A stretch of DNA of 50,700 bases from Mycolicibacterium tusciae (GCF_002086795.1 NZ_MVIM01000024.1:1-50700), one strand, 5' to 3'; positions 1-8,174 are shown, counted from the first letter of the stretch. The notes: generated from the sequence alone by a model not told the origin. Program-made: numbers and translations.

Positions 1-121
1 GACCGACCCAGTGTGTGGGGCCACCAGATGGTCGCCCAAACACCACCAGGAGCACTCGAAGCCGCAACAACATGAACGGCTCGACAGACGAGACGGCGAA
101 AAACGATCATATGGAGGTGAA

Positions 122-508
122 ATGGCGATCCAGTTCCTGACCGACGACTGGGCGACTGCGGTGACCGACGCTGCCAATGCCGACGAGAGGTTCCGCATTG
201 CAGCGAAGGGACATGACGTGGTGCTCCGCGTATCCGTGTCGCAGAGCCCGGCCAGCGATGACTACTACATGCATTTCTCTGACGGGTCACTCATCGTGGG
301 TATCGGGTCGCCACCGCGCACGCCCGACGTTGAGGCCGAGCTCAGCTACGAAACGAACGTCGAGCTGTCTCGGGGAGCGCTCAACGGCCAGACTGCGGCC
401 ATGACCGGGCAGATGAAAGCTGTCGGCAACATGATGAAGATGATGTCGATCGGAAAAGCCCAGGATCGGCTCGCTGAACTCGAGAGCGGCTTAGACATCG
501 ACTACTAG
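122..508 (+). CDS. SCP2 sterol-carrier-like domain protein
   Basis: A 128-residue protein consisting almost only of an SCP2-like (sterol carrier) fold. The middle has the alternating beta pattern with YYMHFSDGSL, and the C-terminal half has the ALNGQTAAMTGQMKAVGNMM stretch, close to the usual SCP2 run with G-K-hydrophobic-GD/N before the last helix. Such proteins bind hydrophobic ligands such as sterols, acyl-CoAs or aromatics in the cytoplasm and have no catalytic residues. The ATG at 122 is preferred because GGAGGTGA lies directly upstream (114-121); the same frame runs open further upstream but has no ribosome site there. A second SCP2-type gene lies at 14270, so both ends of the catabolic block carry one. 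The role as carrier of an aromatic or steroid-like substrate is inferred from context. Confidence 0.8.
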   Translation: MAIQFLTDDWATAVTDAANADERFRIAAKGHDVVLRVSVSQSPASDDYYMHFSDGSLIVGIGSPPRTPDVEAELSYETNVELSRGALNGQTAAMTGQMKAVGNMMKMMSIGKAQDRLAELESGLDIDY

Positions 509-674
509 CACGGATCGCGGCGCCTAAGTTGACTTCGCCCGAGGGACGGGATTCCACGAACGGGTATGCATCGGCACCGACCATCGACTCAAGTCCCACC
601 CTGGGCGGTCTCGCGCGACCATACCGCCAATAAAACCCATTCCGAAGATCCTCAAACCAGATTGGACACGGCTC

Positions 675-1751
675 ATGACAACACGTAGCAGCGAACTCGT
701 TCCCAGCGACATGAAGGGGCTGTGGGGATTCGTGCCAGCCTGCTCGACGCCGGACGCCGCCGATGTCAACGCGGTCGACACGATCGACACCGATGCGCTC
801 GCGTCTCTGGTGGATCGACTGGTGCGTGATGGTGTCGACGGCATCGTCACGACCGGCAGCGCCGGCGAGTCGCACACCCTTTCCGACGACGAATACCGCA
901 CGCTCATCACCGCGGTCGTGGAGACGGTAAACGCCCGGGTTCCGGTGTTCGTTGGTGCCAGCACGCTCAACACGCGCGACTCGATCCGACGCGCCCGCGT
1001 CATCGCCGACCTCGGGGCGGACGGCATCATGAGCGGACCGCCGATGTATTTGCCGCAGACTGCCGAGAACGCGGTCCAGTACTACAAAGACCTCGCCGAG
1101 GCCGTTCCGGAGCTGGCGATCATGATCTACCAGAACCCGCACGCGTTCCGCATCACATTGCCGCCCGGTGCATTCAGGGAGCTGGCCCAGATTCGCAATA
1201 TCGTTGCGCTCAAGCAGACCTCGATGGACATCTTCAATGTGATCGGCGCCATCAAAGCGGTCAAGGACAAGATGTCGGTCCTCGTCTTGGACCAATTGAT
1301 GTACCCCGCAATGATGTTCGGTGCTGCCGGAGCGTGGAGCATCGACGTATGCATGGGTCCCTGGCCCGCGCTTTCGCTGCGCGATGCATGCCAGCGTGGC
1401 GACTGGGCAGAGGCCGCGACCATCGCCGACCAGATGCAGGCGCCATTTCGAACGCTGGGCTTGACTATGGAGGAATTCCAAGCCATGCAGTCCGCCTGGT
1501 GGAAGATCGCAATCGACACTGCGGGCTATGGGCGTGCTGGGGCTGCTCGGCCGCCCTTCGTTCACATACCGCAGACCGTCGTCGACTCCGCGCACCGCTA
1601 CGGTGAACGCTGGGCAGGACTTGCGGAGCGCTACCACCGGTCAAGGGAAGCCGCTGGGCTGCCGCCTGCCGCGGCGAACGGCACCCCCGCCTCGTCGTCG
1701 ACGCCGGGAAAGAACCTTCAGGGCGACCTGCTGACCACGCCCGCCACCTAG
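675..1751 (+). CDS. Hydratase-aldolase, NahE/PhdG/PhdJ type (DHDPS superfamily)
   Basis: A 358-residue class I aldolase of the dihydrodipicolinate synthase/N-acetylneuraminate lyase superfamily. Tyr152 in IYQNPHAFR and Lys180 in IVALKQTSMD match the catalytic tyrosine and the Schiff-base lysine. GSAGESHTL (61-69) is the carboxylate-binding loop. Its long C-terminal region (PPFVHIP, YGERWAGLAERY) is typical of trans-o-hydroxybenzylidenepyruvate and carboxybenzalpyruvate hydratase-aldolases rather than DapA. These enzymes split the ring-fission product of naphthalene or phenanthrene into an aromatic aldehyde and pyruvate. The sequence alone does not separate the PhdG from the PhdJ role. The ATG at 675 has only a weak ribosome site; Met13 (711) is an alternative. 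It is separated from the next gene on its strand by a decayed region. Confidence 0.85.
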   Translation: MTTRSSELVPSDMKGLWGFVPACSTPDAADVNAVDTIDTDALASLVDRLVRDGVDGIVTTGSAGESHTLSDDEYRTLITAVVETVNARVPVFVGASTLNTRDSIRRARVIADLGADGIMSGPPMYLPQTAENAVQYYKDLAEAVPELAIMIYQNPHAFRITLPPGAFRELAQIRNIVALKQTSMDIFNVIGAIKAVKDKMSVLVLDQLMYPAMMFGAAGAWSIDVCMGPWPALSLRDACQRGDWAEAATIADQMQAPFRTLGLTMEEFQAMQSAWWKIAIDTAGYGRAGAARPPFVHIPQTVVDSAHRYGERWAGLAERYHRSREAAGLPPAAANGTPASSSTPGKNLQGDLLTTPAT

Positions 1752-2557
1752 GCGTCTAGGTCTGTAGCCAACGTCGCCAGCCCACTCAGCACCGGCTGAA
1801 CTTCGGGAAGGACTGCCAAGCCGAGCACTGCGACGGTGGCGAGGTTGAACAATGCCGCCTGCTCGCGGCCACCGACCTGGTGGGCTTCTCCGAGAGCCCG
1901 TGCACGATGATGGGTCAGCCAGTCAGGATTGTGATCGAGAGCAGCGTCAGGATAGGAAGTCGCACCCGACCCAACGCGTCGCCGAGCACCCAGATGTTCG
2001 GCGTAACAAGCGTTTTCGCCGCCGTGGCCGCAGCGAGCATGTCACAAGTCACAAGCGCCACGGGCGGTCTGCCAGGGACCACGCCGGCGATCACTCGGAG
2101 ATGTCCGAACCCATAGGTGCGACAATCATCATCGCCTGCCGACCCGGGCGATCCGGGGAGAGAAGCCGGCTAACGCCCGCAACCGGGGTGTTTGTCGGCT
2201 TCGCCGCGGACAGTAGCGGCAGCGACCGCCGCGAGCGCTTTCTGTTCCCGAGCCCCGCGGCCGAAAGCTCCCAGCAGGGCACCGGCAGCACGACGACATC
2301 GCCAAAACCTCCGCCGTGACCGGCTGGCGGCCCCGGCGCAAAGGCAAGTCGGTCAACGAGATCAACACGTCCCGGTCTCGATCTTGCTTGAACTGCCGCA
2401 GCCTGCCGAGCGCGTCGTAAATGCCTGATTCGTCAGGATTTAGCGTGATCTCGCCGACATAAGGTGACGCGTCAGGCGCCCGGGTATCGCGCATCGGCTG
2501 GAGCCGCCACGTGAGCTCGCGTCCAGATCGGTTGTGCAGCATCGTCGTTAGCTCCGC
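1747..2557 (-). pseudogene. Decayed actinobacterial membrane-protein gene (truncated, several frameshifts)
   Basis: Read on the minus strand, coherent protein-like sequence continues through all three frames. It starts with VGEITLNPDESGIYDALGRL and VLISLTDLPLRRGRQPV (about 2290-2550), continues as DVVVLPVPCWELSAAGLG and then MMIVAPMGSDIS in a second frame, LAAATAAKTLVTPNIWVLGD and LPILTLLSITILTG in a third, and ends with REQAALFNLATVAVLGLAVL before a stop at 1747-1749. The pattern recalls a conserved actinobacterial protein with a soluble N-terminal part and C-terminal membrane helices. At least three frame changes are needed, so it cannot be functional. Its 5' end stops exactly at the edge of the 729-bp repeat beginning at 2558, suggesting the rearrangement truncated it. 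Its 3' end meets the stop of the convergent aldolase gene. Confidence 0.55.
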
Positions 2558-2592
2558 GCCGTTTTGGTCGTGGTTCATTCCGACATGGCGTC

Positions 2593-2621
2593 TTGACGGG
2601 CCGGTGTGACGTATCTAGCAT
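2593..2621 (+). promoter_or_regulatory. Sigma-70-type promoter of nidB copy 1
   Basis: TTGACG at 2593-2598 and TAGCAT at 2616-2621 are separated by 17 bp, close to the consensus spacing. The expected start site lies inside the operator-like element that follows. The same promoter is present at 7500-7528 in the second repeat copy. Confidence 0.6.
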
Positions 2622-2622
2622 T

Positions 2623-2660
2623 CTCTACAGCGGAGGACGCATCTGTTCAGCAGAATAGAG
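2623..2660. promoter_or_regulatory. Operator-like element downstream of the -10 box (nidB copy 1)
   Basis: The element starts CTCTACAGCGGAG, one base after the -10 box, and continues with ATCTGTTCAGCA and AATAGAG. CTCT at one end and AGAG at the other give an imperfect inverted repeat. A closely similar string follows the -10 box at 27250-27255. A repressor bound here would block transcription start. This is a pattern-based prediction. Confidence 0.4.
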
Positions 2661-2661
2661 A

Positions 2662-3207
2662 GTGAGTGTTGACGGGTTGATCGAGGAGTTCGGTGTGATG
2701 AATGCGGTCGGGGTCGATCGGGATACCCGTGAGGCTGTCGAGGCGTTCATGTTCCGGGAGGCGGAGCTACTCGATGGGGGGCAGTTCCGGGAATGGTTGG
2801 GTCTGCTCGACCCCGACATCCGGTATGTGGTTCCGGTGCGCACCACGAGGGAGGACTCCGCGGGTTGGGTGGGCGCGATCGCGCACTGGAACGACGACTA
2901 CACGGGTTTGGAGATGCGGGTTCTTCGCGGCGAGACGGACTTCTCGTGGGCCGAGTCACCTCGGTCGCGGACCCGGCACTTCGTGTCCAACATCCGCACG
3001 ACTGCCGGACCGGGGACTGATGAGTTGACCGTGCGCTCGAACCTGTTGTTCTTTCGCAGCCGCGGAGATAGCGGCCGCTGGGAGTTGCTCTCGGCCGAAC
3101 GCGTCGACGTGTTGCGCCGGACCGACGATTCGCTGCGGCTGGCTCGGCGCGAGGTGTTGCTCGACCACTCGACGTTGCCCATCGACAACCTGTCGGTATT
3201 CCTGTAG
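2662..3207 (+). CDS. nidB: Ring-hydroxylating dioxygenase beta subunit, NidB-like (orphan copy)
   Basis: A 181-residue RHO small subunit with the alpha+beta-barrel fold of the ring_hydroxyl_B family. Landmarks are FMFREAELLDGGQFREWLGL (residues 29-48), the DIRYVVPVR strand, HWNDDYTGLEMRV, SRTRHFVSNIR and the C-terminal LLDHSTLPIDNLSVFL ending. Beta subunits are structural partners in alpha3beta3 hexamers and bind no cofactor. The protein is identical to that at 7569-8114, but here no alpha gene follows; only its first six codons remain. The GTG start at 2662 lies just after the operator-like element with no strong ribosome site; the in-frame ATG at 2698 is an alternative. Whether this copy supplies extra NidB or serves only as a promoter donor for the flavoprotein genes downstream is unknown. 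Confidence 0.85.
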   Translation: MSVDGLIEEFGVMNAVGVDRDTREAVEAFMFREAELLDGGQFREWLGLLDPDIRYVVPVRTTREDSAGWVGAIAHWNDDYTGLEMRVLRGETDFSWAESPRSRTRHFVSNIRTTAGPGTDELTVRSNLLFFRSRGDSGRWELLSAERVDVLRRTDDSLRLARREVLLDHSTLPIDNLSVFL

Positions 3208-3267
3208 GGCCAGCTCCCCTCACCACCTCCTCGTGGATATCGCCAATTCCAGAAAGGGCCCGACCAT

Positions 3268-3321
3268 ATGACCACCGAAACAACCGAGACGGACGTGATC
3301 GAGATGTTGGTGAAGGCGTGA
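3268..3321 (+). CDS. 17-codon chimeric leader ORF (truncated nidA start)
   Basis: ATG at 3268 follows the same spacer and AGAAAGGG ribosome site that serve nidA at 8175. The first six codons (MTTETT) are those of nidA; after the repeat ends the frame reads ETDVIEMLVKA and stops at 3319-3321. The last five codons (MLVKA, from the ATG at 3304) equal the first five codons of the extradiol dioxygenase gene starting at 50627, with 16 identical bases. The stop overlaps the GTG start of the flavoprotein gene as GTGA, so translation of the remnant could feed the next gene. Probably a recombination scar that now acts as a coupling leader; the peptide itself is unlikely to have a function. Confidence 0.5.
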   Translation: MTTETTETDVIEMLVKA

Positions 3322-5105
3322 CTGACGTTATGGGCAGTGACCTGGATGTGTCGGTCCAAGAATGCGACGTCTTGGTGGTGGGTGGGGGAATTGGCGGAGT
3401 GCGGGCAGCACTACGGGCCGCCGAGTTGGGGTCGTCGGTGATTCTGGTGGAGAAGGCGGTGGTGTCTCGGGCAGGGCCGATGACGTATGTCCACAGCCAA
3501 TACGCCCCTGATCACCGGGTGCAGGGTGAGGAGATGACGGAGTGGGCGCGCGAGTTCGTAGTGGGCAGCAATTATTTGGCCGATCAGGATTGGGTGCAGC
3601 AGTACATAGCCGAGGCCTATGACAGGGTTAACGAGCAGATCGGGTGGGGTGTGCCCTATTCCACCCATAAGGATGGGTCGCTGAAGTATGTGACGGTCCG
3701 CGGCCATAACCTTGGCACCACGCTGGGTGTGGATGGTCGCGTGTGTATGGAAATCCTCAAGGAGAGGATGAAGGCGGCGGGGGTGCGTCTGTTCGAGCGA
3801 GTCGATGTGATCGATCTGCTGACCACCGACGGGTGCCGGCCCACCGCTGGTGCGGTGTGTGGTGCGGTGGGGGTAAACGTTGTCACTGGCCAGTGTCATG
3901 TCTTTACGGCGGGCAGCGTCATCCTCAACACCGGCCCCTGGTATCCCAAGCTGCATTACGCGTTCGCCGACCATTGCAGCGGCGAGGGGCATGTGGCGGC
4001 GTGGCGAGTGGGTGCCGAGTTCGCCGGCATGGAGTTCGGCCAGTTCGCCGCCTGGAGTTACTTCAATCGTTCATTCTTCACACCGGGTCAAGCCAAGATT
4101 CAGGGGATCGGTGGCAAGTTCTGCAACGTGGCGGGCGAGTACTTCATGGACCGCTATGACCCGATCTGGGGGGATAAGGGCGGGCTGTTCACCATCGCGC
4201 GCGCGATCATGACCGAGATGGTGGAGGGCCGAGGGCCGTGCTATCTCGACTTGCGTCACGTACCACAGGCGGATCTAGAGGTGCTGTATGAAGTGTCTCC
4301 GACGGTGCGGCGCGCCTTTACCGAGTTTGAGGTCGATCCCTCCACTGACCTGCTGGAGGTGACCCCGTTCATCGTGCTCGGCACGAGCAGCACCAGCGGT
4401 CCCACGATCGACTTGGACGGAGCCACCACAGTGCCCGGCCTGTACGCGGCCGGGTATGGCACGGCGTGTCCGCATTTGATGTCGGGAATTTCTGGCAGCG
4501 GGATCTCGAGCTTCTCCGCGGTTGCGGGGTACCGGGCGGGCACTGCGGCGGCGGCGCGCGGCGGTCACGCGGTAGCGCGCAGTGTCTGGGAGAACCAGGC
4601 TAAGGAGAGCTTCGCGGAGTATTTCGCGCCGATGCGTCGGCTGCGGCAGGTCCGGCCGGTTGATGTGTGGAAAGCCATCGGCGAGGCGACGGCCAATCCG
4701 GCATTCGCATTGTTCAAGTCGGAGGCACGGATTGATTCAGCGCTCGCTGAGCTGTACCGGATCCGGGATCGGGTACTGCGTTACGTTTTCGCGCCGGACT
4801 ATCAAGAACTTAAGAAAGCGCACGAGGTGCGCGCATACCTGACGTTGGCGATCATCACCTGTGAGGCGATGAAGCGGCGCACCGAAAGTCGCGGGGAGCT
4901 GTTTCGTATCGACTACCCCTACGCCGACAACGATGAGTGGCTGAAGTGGCTGCTCGTGCGCCGGGGCAGCGGCGGTGAGTTCGACCTGCAGTTCAGCGAA
5001 CGCGACCTGCCGATCCAGTCGTGGCCGGTGCAGGCCCCGCCCGGCCGCCATCCAAGTCCATATACCGTGCCGCAAGGCTACCGCGAGGAGGCGGCGGTTC
5101 AGTGA
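3318..5105 (+). CDS. FAD-dependent fumarate reductase/AprA-like flavoprotein
   Basis: A 595-residue flavoprotein of the succinate dehydrogenase/fumarate reductase/adenylylsulfate reductase alpha class. The N-terminus has the dinucleotide-binding strand-turn-helix DVLVVGGGIGGVRAALRAAE (17-36). The C-terminal part of the FAD domain shows TTVPGLYAAGYGTACPHLMS followed by GISGSGISSFSAVAGYRAG. A helical tail follows (to about residue 590). It overlaps by 4 bp the gene for a protein with two 4Fe-4S clusters, the same pairing as AprA/AprB, so electrons probably pass between FAD and that ferredoxin. No haem or membrane-anchor gene is present, which argues against respiratory succinate dehydrogenase. 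The substrate is unknown; a role in reducing or oxidising a carbon-carbon bond of a pathway intermediate is inference. GTG at 3318 overlaps the leader ORF; the ATG at 3330 is an alternative. Confidence 0.75.
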   Translation: MTDVMGSDLDVSVQECDVLVVGGGIGGVRAALRAAELGSSVILVEKAVVSRAGPMTYVHSQYAPDHRVQGEEMTEWAREFVVGSNYLADQDWVQQYIAEAYDRVNEQIGWGVPYSTHKDGSLKYVTVRGHNLGTTLGVDGRVCMEILKERMKAAGVRLFERVDVIDLLTTDGCRPTAGAVCGAVGVNVVTGQCHVFTAGSVILNTGPWYPKLHYAFADHCSGEGHVAAWRVGAEFAGMEFGQFAAWSYFNRSFFTPGQAKIQGIGGKFCNVAGEYFMDRYDPIWGDKGGLFTIARAIMTEMVEGRGPCYLDLRHVPQADLEVLYEVSPTVRRAFTEFEVDPSTDLLEVTPFIVLGTSSTSGPTIDLDGATTVPGLYAAGYGTACPHLMSGISGSGISSFSAVAGYRAGTAAAARGGHAVARSVWENQAKESFAEYFAPMRRLRQVRPVDVWKAIGEATANPAFALFKSEARIDSALAELYRIRDRVLRYVFAPDYQELKKAHEVRAYLTLAIITCEAMKRRTESRGELFRIDYPYADNDEWLKWLLVRRGSGGEFDLQFSERDLPIQSWPVQAPPGRHPSPYTVPQGYREEAAVQ

Positions 5106-5392
5106 TCGAAAGCATCGACGAGACAACGTGCGACGGGTGCAACGTCTGCATCGACAGCTGCCCAACCGGGGTGATCCGGCTGGTGGAGGGCGACGAACCG
5201 TGGGCCACGACCAAGTGGCGAGCCAAGATCATCTACCCCAACGACTGTCATTCCTGTCGGTTGTGCGCAATCGATTGCCACGTGGACGCGATCGTTGTCA
5301 GCCACGCACTAGTGATCCCGGACCCCTTCCTCCCGGGCGTAGAGCCCCTCGACGGCAGCGGCGACTCTCCGCCCGACGAAAATAAAACTTGA
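5102..5392 (+). CDS. Two-cluster 4Fe-4S ferredoxin, AprB-like partner
   Basis: A 96-residue protein with two 4Fe-4S binding motifs. The first is CDGCNVCIDSCP (Cys10, 13, 16, 20) and the second CHSCRLCAIDCH (Cys49, 52, 55, 59), which lacks the usual Pro after the last Cys. An insertion with EPWATTKWRAK separates them, as in AprB-type proteins. A short polar tail ends the chain. The GTG start at 5102 overlaps the TGA of the flavoprotein gene (GTGA), a sign of coupled translation and of a 1:1 complex. It most likely wires the flavoprotein to another electron carrier in the cytoplasm. It is not of the [2Fe-2S] Rieske or plant type that usually serves RHOs. Confidence 0.85.
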   Translation: MIESIDETTCDGCNVCIDSCPTGVIRLVEGDEPWATTKWRAKIIYPNDCHSCRLCAIDCHVDAIVVSHALVIPDPFLPGVEPLDGSGDSPPDENKT

Positions 5393-5588
5393 TGTCCTTC
5401 GGAGTAGCGCAAGCCGGGACGTGTTCGGCTTCGGCAAGGTCCAGGCTGCGGGGTCAGGCGATGATGGTCGCCCGATGCGGCCGGCGCCGGATTCGGCACT
5501 TATCTGGCGGTCGCCGGGCGATCCTCCGATGACCCAGACATGGCTCCCACAAATCAACCGTTCCCCGCAGGAAAGTTAGGACTTCGGC

Positions 5589-7049
5589 ATGATCAACGCA
5601 AACCTCATCATCAACGGACGTGAGGAAACATCCGACCGGACGATCGACGTCGTCAGCCCGGCTGATATCCGAGTACTGCTCGGTTCGGTCCCAGACGCCG
5701 CACCCGGGCAGGTCGACGAAGCGGTTGCAGCGGCCTCAATGGCGTTCCCAGAATGGTCGTCGCGGCCCCTGGAAGAACGCCAGGGAGCACTACTTGCCGC
5801 CGCAGGCACGATCCACGACATGATCGAGGAATATGCGCCGATCCTGAGCCGGGAGAACGGAAAGATCCTCGAAGAGTCGCACGTCGACCTCGAATTCGCG
5901 TCGGGCATTTGCGGCTACACCGCAGGCATTTCGGCTGAAATCCTGGCAGACCAACAGATTCGCGACACCGGGGGCACGACCCTCATCCGCCGCCGCCCAA
6001 TCGGGCCGGTGGCCGCCATCACGCCGTGGAACTTCCCGGTGGTCCTGGCATTCATGAAGCTGGCGCCCGCGCTCGTCGCCGGCAACACAGTCGTGTTAAA
6101 GCCGGCGGCAAACTCCCCGTTGGTTCTCGCTGAAGTCATCCGAGCCCTTCAACAGCACTTTCCTCCGGGCGTGCTCAACATGGTCACCGGAGGCGACGCG
6201 GTCGGAGAAGCACTCGTCGCTCACCCGAGAATTCGCAAGATTGGTTTCACCGGCGGCATCGATACCGGGCGCAAAGTTATGGCCGCGGCCGCGCGCGACA
6301 TCAAGCGGGTGACGCTCGAGCTGGGCGGAAACGACCCTGCGATCCTCCTCGACGACGTCGACCTCTCGCCCGAGACTATGCGGCAGATCGTAAAAGGCGC
6401 GTTCGCGACCACCGGCCAGGTGTGCTTCGGTCTCAAACGTATCTACGTGCCGACCCGCATCCACGACCGCTTCGTGGAAGCGTTCTCAGCCGCCGTGTAT
6501 GAAATCGTCGGCGGGCCCGGCGACGACCCCCGAGTCACCATGGGGCCGCTGAACAACGCTCAGCAGAAGAACCTCGTCGAGAAGATCGTGGACGACGCGC
6601 GCTCGAGCGGCGCGACCGTCACCACCCTCGGGCAGCGGCTCGATTCGGCGGCCTGGGACCACGGCCACTTCATGATGCCCAGCGTGGTCACTGCGGCTGA
6701 TCCCCGCCTCGCAATCGTCGAAGAGGAACAGTTCGGCCCGGTAGTGCCCGTGCTGAAATACGACGAACTGGACGACGTGATCCGGCTCGTGAATCAATCG
6801 CAATACGGGCTTGCCGCCTCGATCTGGACGTCAGATGAAGAGCGGGCGTTCCTGCTTGGCCGTCGGTTCGACACCGGCTCCGTCTTCATCAACAGCCACA
6901 CCTTCACCTCCCTCGACCCCCGCGCACCCTTCGGTGGGGCGAAAGCAAGCGGCTTGGGACGCGAATTCTCTCCAGCCAGCCTGGATTCCTACACCGAATT
7001 ACAAACAATCAGCCGTCGCATCGGGCCGCCAGGCCCTCCGCTGTCCTGA
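5589..7049 (+). CDS. nidD: NAD(P)-dependent aldehyde dehydrogenase, NidD-like
   Basis: A 486-residue member of the aldehyde dehydrogenase superfamily, of normal length. Visible catalytic residues are Asn148 (TPWNFP), Lys171 (VVLKPAANSP), Glu245 (ELGGNDP) and the nucleophile Cys279 (GQVCFG). It would oxidise an aromatic aldehyde, such as the product of the hydratase-aldolase at 675, to the acid. Placement directly before nidB-nidA matches the known nidD-nidB-nidA order of PAH-degrading mycobacteria, and the symbol rests on that. AGGAAAG (5569-5575) precedes the ATG with a rather long 13-base spacing. It is separated from the ferredoxin gene by 196 bp in which no feature is evident. Confidence 0.82.
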   Translation: MINANLIINGREETSDRTIDVVSPADIRVLLGSVPDAAPGQVDEAVAAASMAFPEWSSRPLEERQGALLAAAGTIHDMIEEYAPILSRENGKILEESHVDLEFASGICGYTAGISAEILADQQIRDTGGTTLIRRRPIGPVAAITPWNFPVVLAFMKLAPALVAGNTVVLKPAANSPLVLAEVIRALQQHFPPGVLNMVTGGDAVGEALVAHPRIRKIGFTGGIDTGRKVMAAAARDIKRVTLELGGNDPAILLDDVDLSPETMRQIVKGAFATTGQVCFGLKRIYVPTRIHDRFVEAFSAAVYEIVGGPGDDPRVTMGPLNNAQQKNLVEKIVDDARSSGATVTTLGQRLDSAAWDHGHFMMPSVVTAADPRLAIVEEEQFGPVVPVLKYDELDDVIRLVNQSQYGLAASIWTSDEERAFLLGRRFDTGSVFINSHTFTSLDPRAPFGGAKASGLGREFSPASLDSYTELQTISRRIGPPGPPLS

Positions 7050-7464
7050 GTCCGGCCGGGAGCCTGACCGACACATAAACGTCACGGGCGTAGATCCGCG
7101 ACGACGACGCGGCGGTATCGATGCATAGGGATAACTCCGCCGAAGGTGCGGAGGCATGAGCGGCGCGTGCTTTAGCAGGCTGCCGCCATTAATGATCCAT
7201 TCCAGCCCTCTAATCGCGGCGATTCGACCCTCATAACGTAGGGACCGGCCAATAGACGTGCGTGTGCTGCCGCGCGTTGACGAGGAAAACGCCGGCAGCG
7301 CTCTCACCGACAGTGCGCACATTGCAAGGGCCGCCGCCGCTGTCAAGCCGCCGGGCAAGGCGACGACCGGGCGATACATCCGGTTGTCGTCTGCAGGTTC
7401 GCTGGCCGTCAATGACGTGTGCCGTGGGGCTGGTTCGGGGAGCGCCGTGGGGCTTGCTGTGGGA
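7050..7464. other. Non-coding stretch between the aldehyde dehydrogenase and repeat copy 2
   Basis: About 415 bp with no convincing reading frame, ribosome site or hairpin. Short frames on both strands look like shadows. It ends exactly where the 729-bp repeat begins at 7465. The original upstream context of nidB lies either here or at 2557. Confidence 0.5.
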
Positions 7465-7499
7465 GCCGTTTTGGTCGTGGTTCATTCCGACATGGCGTC

Positions 7500-7528
7500 T
7501 TGACGGGCCGGTGTGACGTATCTAGCAT
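7500..7528 (+). promoter_or_regulatory. Sigma-70-type promoter of nidB copy 2
   Basis: TTGACG (7500-7505), 17-bp spacer, TAGCAT (7523-7528); same as copy 1. It would drive nidB-nidA and possibly the long run of genes that follows. Confidence 0.6.
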
Positions 7529-7529
7529 T

Positions 7530-7567
7530 CTCTACAGCGGAGGACGCATCTGTTCAGCAGAATAGAG
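7530..7567. promoter_or_regulatory. Operator-like element downstream of the -10 box (nidB copy 2)
   Basis: Second copy of the element at 2623-2660, with CTCTACAGCGGAG at its left end and AATAGAG at its right end. Its position over the expected transcription start suggests repression. The cognate regulator is unknown; no adjacent regulatory gene exists. Confidence 0.4.
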
Positions 7568-7568
7568 A

Positions 7569-8114
7569 GTGAGTGTTGACGGGTTGATCGAGGAGTTCGG
7601 TGTGATGAATGCGGTCGGGGTCGATCGGGATACCCGTGAGGCTGTCGAGGCGTTCATGTTCCGGGAGGCGGAGCTACTCGATGGGGGGCAGTTCCGGGAA
7701 TGGTTGGGTCTGCTCGACCCCGACATCCGGTATGTGGTTCCGGTGCGCACCACGAGGGAGGACTCCGCGGGTTGGGTGGGCGCGATCGCGCACTGGAACG
7801 ACGACTACACGGGTTTGGAGATGCGGGTTCTTCGCGGCGAGACGGACTTCTCGTGGGCCGAGTCACCTCGGTCGCGGACCCGGCACTTCGTGTCCAACAT
7901 CCGCACGACTGCCGGACCGGGGACTGATGAGTTGACCGTGCGCTCGAACCTGTTGTTCTTTCGCAGCCGCGGAGATAGCGGCCGCTGGGAGTTGCTCTCG
8001 GCCGAACGCGTCGACGTGTTGCGCCGGACCGACGATTCGCTGCGGCTGGCTCGGCGCGAGGTGTTGCTCGACCACTCGACGTTGCCCATCGACAACCTGT
8101 CGGTATTCCTGTAG
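7569..8114 (+). CDS. nidB: Ring-hydroxylating dioxygenase beta subunit NidB
   Basis: Identical in all 181 residues to the product at 2662. Here it is followed after 60 bp by the alpha subunit, giving the beta-before-alpha order that characterises the nid/pdo PAH dioxygenases of mycobacteria and is unlike the other RHO pairs in this window, where alpha comes first. It forms the structural core of the hexamer with NidA. The GTG start lies about 40 bases after the -10 box and no strong ribosome site precedes it; an internal ATG at 7605 is possible. Confidence 0.9.
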   Translation: MSVDGLIEEFGVMNAVGVDRDTREAVEAFMFREAELLDGGQFREWLGLLDPDIRYVVPVRTTREDSAGWVGAIAHWNDDYTGLEMRVLRGETDFSWAESPRSRTRHFVSNIRTTAGPGTDELTVRSNLLFFRSRGDSGRWELLSAERVDVLRRTDDSLRLARREVLLDHSTLPIDNLSVFL

Positions 8115-8174
8115 GGCCAGCTCCCCTCACCACCTCCTCGTGGATATCGCCAATTCCAGAAAGGGCCCGACCAT

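Larger units (their letters stand above)
2558..3286. repeat. 729-bp direct repeat, copy 1 (promoter, nidB, start of nidA)
   Basis: This block recurs at 7465-8193, offset by 4907 bp. The two copies carry the same 181-residue protein and the same reading frames on both strands, so they appear identical at the base level. It begins in the sequence GCCGTTTTGGTCGTGG, covers a promoter, an operator-like element, the whole beta-subunit gene, the spacer, and the first six codons of nidA, and stops inside codon 7. Copy 1 is joined to unrelated sequence at 3287. Identity without drift suggests a recent duplication or ongoing gene conversion. Confidence 0.95.

Noticed and set aside
1..75. Possible C-terminal end of an upstream gene (frame ending TGA at 73-75)
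   Set aside because: Only 24 codons without a recognisable motif; not enough to call a gene.
381..1637. Long open frame of 418 codons on the minus strand over the aldolase gene
   Set aside because: It lies fully antisense to a gene with clear catalytic motifs; its composition is Arg-rich and shadow-like, as expected in high-GC DNA.
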